Positions 21,701 through 23,688 of a DNA stretch of 23,688 bases are shown here, one piece after another. Under the pieces are notes generated by a model that was given only the letters and a program-made list of their open reading frames with translations, made no database searches and was not told the DNA's origin. The translations under genes and the position numbers were made by a program. The first letter of the stretch is position 1. Each line of letters starts with the position of its first letter. The DNA comes from a virus, in the IMG/VR virus record IMGVR_UViG_3300011184_000002, positions 1 through 23,688 of that record, one strand, 5' to 3'.

Positions 21701-23688
21701 GTGCAGTTGAATCTTCTTTACCTTTTTTCTCTTCTAGTCTTCTAATAGTATCAAGAGCGCTTTGTTTAGCTTCATAGTATTCAGGAGCATAGATAATTTT
21801 TACGTTCTGTTTTAGCCACTGATTGTATGCATCCTCAAATCTATCAGAATCTCTTTTAATCCCTTTAGCCTCTTGTTCTAGTACAAACTCATTATAGGCC
21901 GTCTCAAGAGATCCTTCTCTTGGAACAAACTCATAGTACTTTCTTTTAGCTTCTTTGTATTGTCTTATTACAAGGGCTTTACTCAAATCATAGATTCCTT
22001 TTGCAGGGTCATCAACTTTTGGTGTACCATCAAAATAGTTAAGGTCAGATAGTCTTTGATATGCATCCCACTTAGCTTGTAGAATAGAATACTTCTCAAA
22101 TCTTTCAAGCTCATTATCAATACTGTTATTAAATGCCTGGTATTCATCTAGAGCACTTCTCATATCTAACCAAGCTTCCTTACCTACAGGAGATTCATCA
22201 AAGATTTCATCTACTTTATATACTTCAGGAAGATATTCTTGCCAGAAGAAGTCATTAATAAAGTTGTTTAGTTCTTTCTTAGCTGCAGCAATTTGTTGTC
22301 TGTCTCCGGTTTCTTCAGCTGTAGTAACATTATACTTAAGCTTATCAAGCTCGTATCTATAACCATTACCAAACTCATTCATGTAAGTATATACCTCAAA
22401 CTCTACAGGATTACCTTTCTCATCAAAGTCTAAGATTTTATCTTTTGACATTACCATATCAGTAAGTGCAGAGACATTGATTCTGCTAAATCCTACCGCA
22501 TCAAGTAACTGTGGTAATTTAGTTCTATACTCTCTAGATTTTTGAAGAGCATTTTGCTGGGCCTTAGTTCTTTGGTTTTGAATAAAAATAGCTAATCCAC
22601 CTACTATAGGGTCATTAGAAGATGAATATGACTCTAGGAATCTATTACCCCATCTTACATCAGGTGCAACCCCGGTAAGTGAAGCTTTAATTCTATTCTC
22701 ATCTAACTTAAAGAAATTATAATCATCTAAGAATTTACTTACAATATCAATAGGTACGTTCTTATTAGCCAGGGCATTGATCTCATCATTAGTGAGCTCT
22801 CTCTGTAACGCAGTTTTATAAAACTCCTCATACTCTTGATCACTTAAGTACTGTTTGATTGGTTCAATGTTTGATTTAAGTTCTTTTTCTAAGAACTCCT
22901 GCATGTACTTAGTAAGATCTAAATAGAAGTCTACATTACTTCTTTCATAGATATCCGTAATTTTCTTTTCAGATCTTTCTATCTCAGCAGCAATATCATT
23001 TACAAGATTAGTTAAGGCTGATCCCGTGGTTATATTTTCACTTTCAAATACCTCATTAATTTCACGGACCATTAGGTCATATGCTTCTAGCTGTTGCTGA
23101 TAGATATTAATAAGCGCGATTTTTGATCTTGTATCATATCTGCCTTCATTTAAAATACTGTTCAGGTCATTCTTAATATTCTTTACAATCTCTAATGTAG
23201 TTTCTAAAGATGTAATAAAACTTAATGAACGGTTTCTTTCATTCTGCAGTCTTCTTTCTTCTGCAGCTATGGCATCCATAATAATCTCTTCTTCATTGAG
23301 ATCTGTTCTTTGTTCCCCTGTAGCAGTTTGGTATGGTTTAAGAGACCTTGCTATAGTAGGTAAAAGTTCACGGGTACCTTTCTGGAATAATGCTTCTTGA
23401 AGAGCTTTGTATTCTTTTGATTTTGATTTGAATTTTCTTGCGCGTCTTAATAAGTCTAACTGTGTTATATAAGCTGAGTTAATAAGTTGTTGCAAAGAAG
23501 ATTCAGATATATCTTTAGTGAGTTCATCTGCTCTATCTACTGAGAACTTACCAAACATGACCACATCCTCATTTGTAAGGAGCTCAGTCTGGTAGTTGAA
23601 GTCTTTGGTTAAGAGCATATCAGCTAACTCCCCTAACGTAGTATCCACACTCATTTTAGAAACTTCTACCTTATTAGGGAAGATTGAA
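18702..23688 (-). CDS. Giant virion-type protein with LysM and membrane segments, partial
   Basis: A protein of at least 1650 residues, cut by the right window edge: eleven sense codons lie before the first in-window ATG (23654) and no stop precedes them, so the true start is probably outside. Numbering from that ATG, the N-terminal two thirds is long, charged, mostly helical and coiled-coil-like. Around 1323-1367 is a LysM-type peptidoglycan-binding module (YTQGETLQDIANMYNTT...GTELVI), and around 1482-1500 a membrane helix (TIIALALVAAMVFGY); another hydrophobic stretch sits near 1160. After the module come many aromatic and Arg/Lys residues (YMIYRMFFFMRKWFTPMFVNHF). Giant phage proteins with this mix are often packaged virion components ejected into the cell, but no catalytic motif, such as an RNA polymerase DxDxD, is visible. 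It converges with the plus-strand genes at a terminator. Confidence 0.75.
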   Translation of the reverse strand, partial: SIFPNKVEVSKMSVDTTLGELADMLLTKDFNYQTELLTNEDVVMFGKFSVDRADELTKDISESSLQQLINSAYITQLDLLRRARKFKSKSKEYKALQEALFQKGTRELLPTIARSLKPYQTATGEQRTDLNEEEIIMDAIAAEERRLQNERNRSLSFITSLETTLEIVKNIKNDLNSILNEGRYDTRSKIALINIYQQQLEAYDLMVREINEVFESENITTGSALTNLVNDIAAEIERSEKKITDIYERSNVDFYLDLTKYMQEFLEKELKSNIEPIKQYLSDQEYEEFYKTALQRELTNDEINALANKNVPIDIVSKFLDDYNFFKLDENRIKASLTGVAPDVRWGNRFLESYSSSNDPIVGGLAIFIQNQRTKAQQNALQKSREYRTKLPQLLDAVGFSRINVSALTDMVMSKDKILDFDEKGNPVEFEVYTYMNEFGNGYRYELDKLKYNVTTAEETGDRQQIAAAKKELNNFINDFFWQEYLPEVYKVDEIFDESPVGKEAWLDMRSALDEYQAFNNSIDNELERFEKYSILQAKWDAYQRLSDLNYFDGTPKVDDPAKGIYDLSKALVIRQYKEAKRKYYEFVPREGSLETAYNEFVLEQEAKGIKRDSDRFEDAYNQWLKQNVKIIYAPEYYEAKQSALDTIRRLEEKKGKEDSTAPLFQEMMELLYGYRDEQGQPIPGSLGADRLLKINDLNQRINDIRSSQERNDNLSQDQREELKSYVLALKNNPNSLTNEQMQRYVELTNMRKSDGLSTLEQAQLEGAYAELAELNSRVPTEYYMEALNFYLEKQNIPAVEAKNLDEFINSADFKDYLKADEDFAKWFGASHVTKVKYNTFGRRYTVFERNAAYSVSIPSDDNQILKTEITDRSTGKPITIKGMPNARHSIYRVKSEYRSIPNDADRKDYIGKVINNRGEYLPRPYNPNDVNSAAGDRFINKDYRDLKKQGGAQYELLEYLKEYHLYFQEGAAQNAKLYLDMPRYGVSDVVQKFQSGEYVDKAKRFAGTTKEWLKSTWGRAQDDFNRGFANYDPDKNVYVNTDPLNREIAYVPVTGLYKLKMDQVDMDLFKVTGEYLMSIENQKVLIDSLPRVQAILKQLEDPRNNTKTGKFSKQTGKAASKKNARNNRLEQVRSLIDKEYYGVQLSQSANQYVFLTKLMSNFSKLASFSSLALNIPSDLKNRYGQLAQNVIEGAGGEFVNLKDLANARAWAFNTMIKWAAKDIYAQGVPSITAQIIENFDAVFKTEDQLGQSVSRSLFRDLMNGSWATDFRKSAEMEAALQLFGGFMKHQKVEQRTTDGKVIYLDYLDAWETDPNGIIKLKEGIDPDYGTKAIDHVYTQGETLQDIANMYNTTVEKLKERNKIESTKDLEDGTELVITKANRFNEIKNRYHGLSRKLYGAYDSFGQPEGNKYMIYRMFFFMRKWFTPMFVNHFGMDTSAGNVGRARYDWAMGTTELGYYITAFKTMVKLFKTKGRYYNWMTAKEKAAYKKIGTQMMTIIALALVAAMVFGYDEDDEDRWEKISQRSGGYIGEETFNTYGFMQNHLLALTMGVMNETSTFLPIPKLYGVQFGLDDYVKFVTSTGSIFNSTGKTYAQILQNLADTITMDEGAYYKRDTGPYWFQEEGELKLWRNLFKVVGYSGVTGDTETLIKNIEKSSIIK

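Noticed and set aside
1-23688. tRNA genes, CRISPR arrays, insertion sequences and integrase/attachment sites
   Set aside because: Reading both strands I found no cloverleaf-like segment between genes, no regularly spaced repeats, and no transposase or integrase motif; gaps are too short to hold them.
1-23688. Reassigned stop codons, as seen in some crAss-like phages
   Set aside because: TAA, TAG and TGA all end genes at positions that fit neighbouring starts, and no long gene needs an in-frame stop to be read through.

Overview
The window looks like part of a large, lytic-type double-stranded DNA phage genome that infects a Bacteroidota host. The DNA is AT-rich, genes are packed almost end to end with TAATG or ATGA couplings, and starts have A-rich leaders rather than Shine-Dalgarno sequences. 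All three stop codons are used, so the code is the standard bacterial one. The gene set (uracil-DNA glycosylase, DnaB-type helicase, Sak4-like recombinase, single-strand-binding-like protein, zinc-less DnaG-like primase, family B polymerase, RecE/Cas4-like nuclease) next to a giant virion-type gene on the opposite strand resembles crAss-like phages and related Bacteroidota phages. That placement is inference: no terminase, portal or major capsid gene lies in the window.

Layout. Positions 1-1054 (+) hold four small genes, one of them NinB-like. A single short minus-strand gene (1041-1355) interrupts the plus strand. A replication and recombination run follows from 1382 to 5857: uracil-DNA glycosylase, a possible helicase loader, a two-helix membrane peptide, DnaB-like helicase, an unknown, Sak4-like ATPase and SSB-like protein. 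It closes with a terminator. The next run (5915-11011) has primase, GIY-YIG nuclease, four small accessory genes, then a metallopeptidase/VWA protein and its MoxR-type AAA+ ATPase, and another terminator. The third run (11051-14270) has a large acidic-tailed protein, a PD-(D/E)XK nuclease and two unknowns. The fourth (14362-17449) has the DNA polymerase and a DUF932-like protein. The fifth (17528-18685) has a MazG-like NTP pyrophosphohydrolase, a 2-oxoglutarate/Fe(II) oxygenase-like protein and a small acidic protein. A converging giant minus-strand gene with LysM and membrane segments fills 18702 to the right edge and is cut by it.

How the genes work together. Helicase, primase, SSB-like protein and polymerase form most of a replisome. 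The polymerase ends in a textbook beta-clamp-binding motif and no clamp gene is visible here, so it probably uses a sliding clamp from the host or from elsewhere in the phage. Sak4-like ATPase, SSB-like protein, PD-(D/E)XK nuclease and the NinB-like protein suggest a homologous-recombination module. Uracil-DNA glycosylase and the MazG-like enzyme fit nucleotide and DNA quality control. The MoxR/VWA pair, flanked by genes carrying a shared SSDxEN helical module, is the least explained part and the best candidate for an undescribed system.
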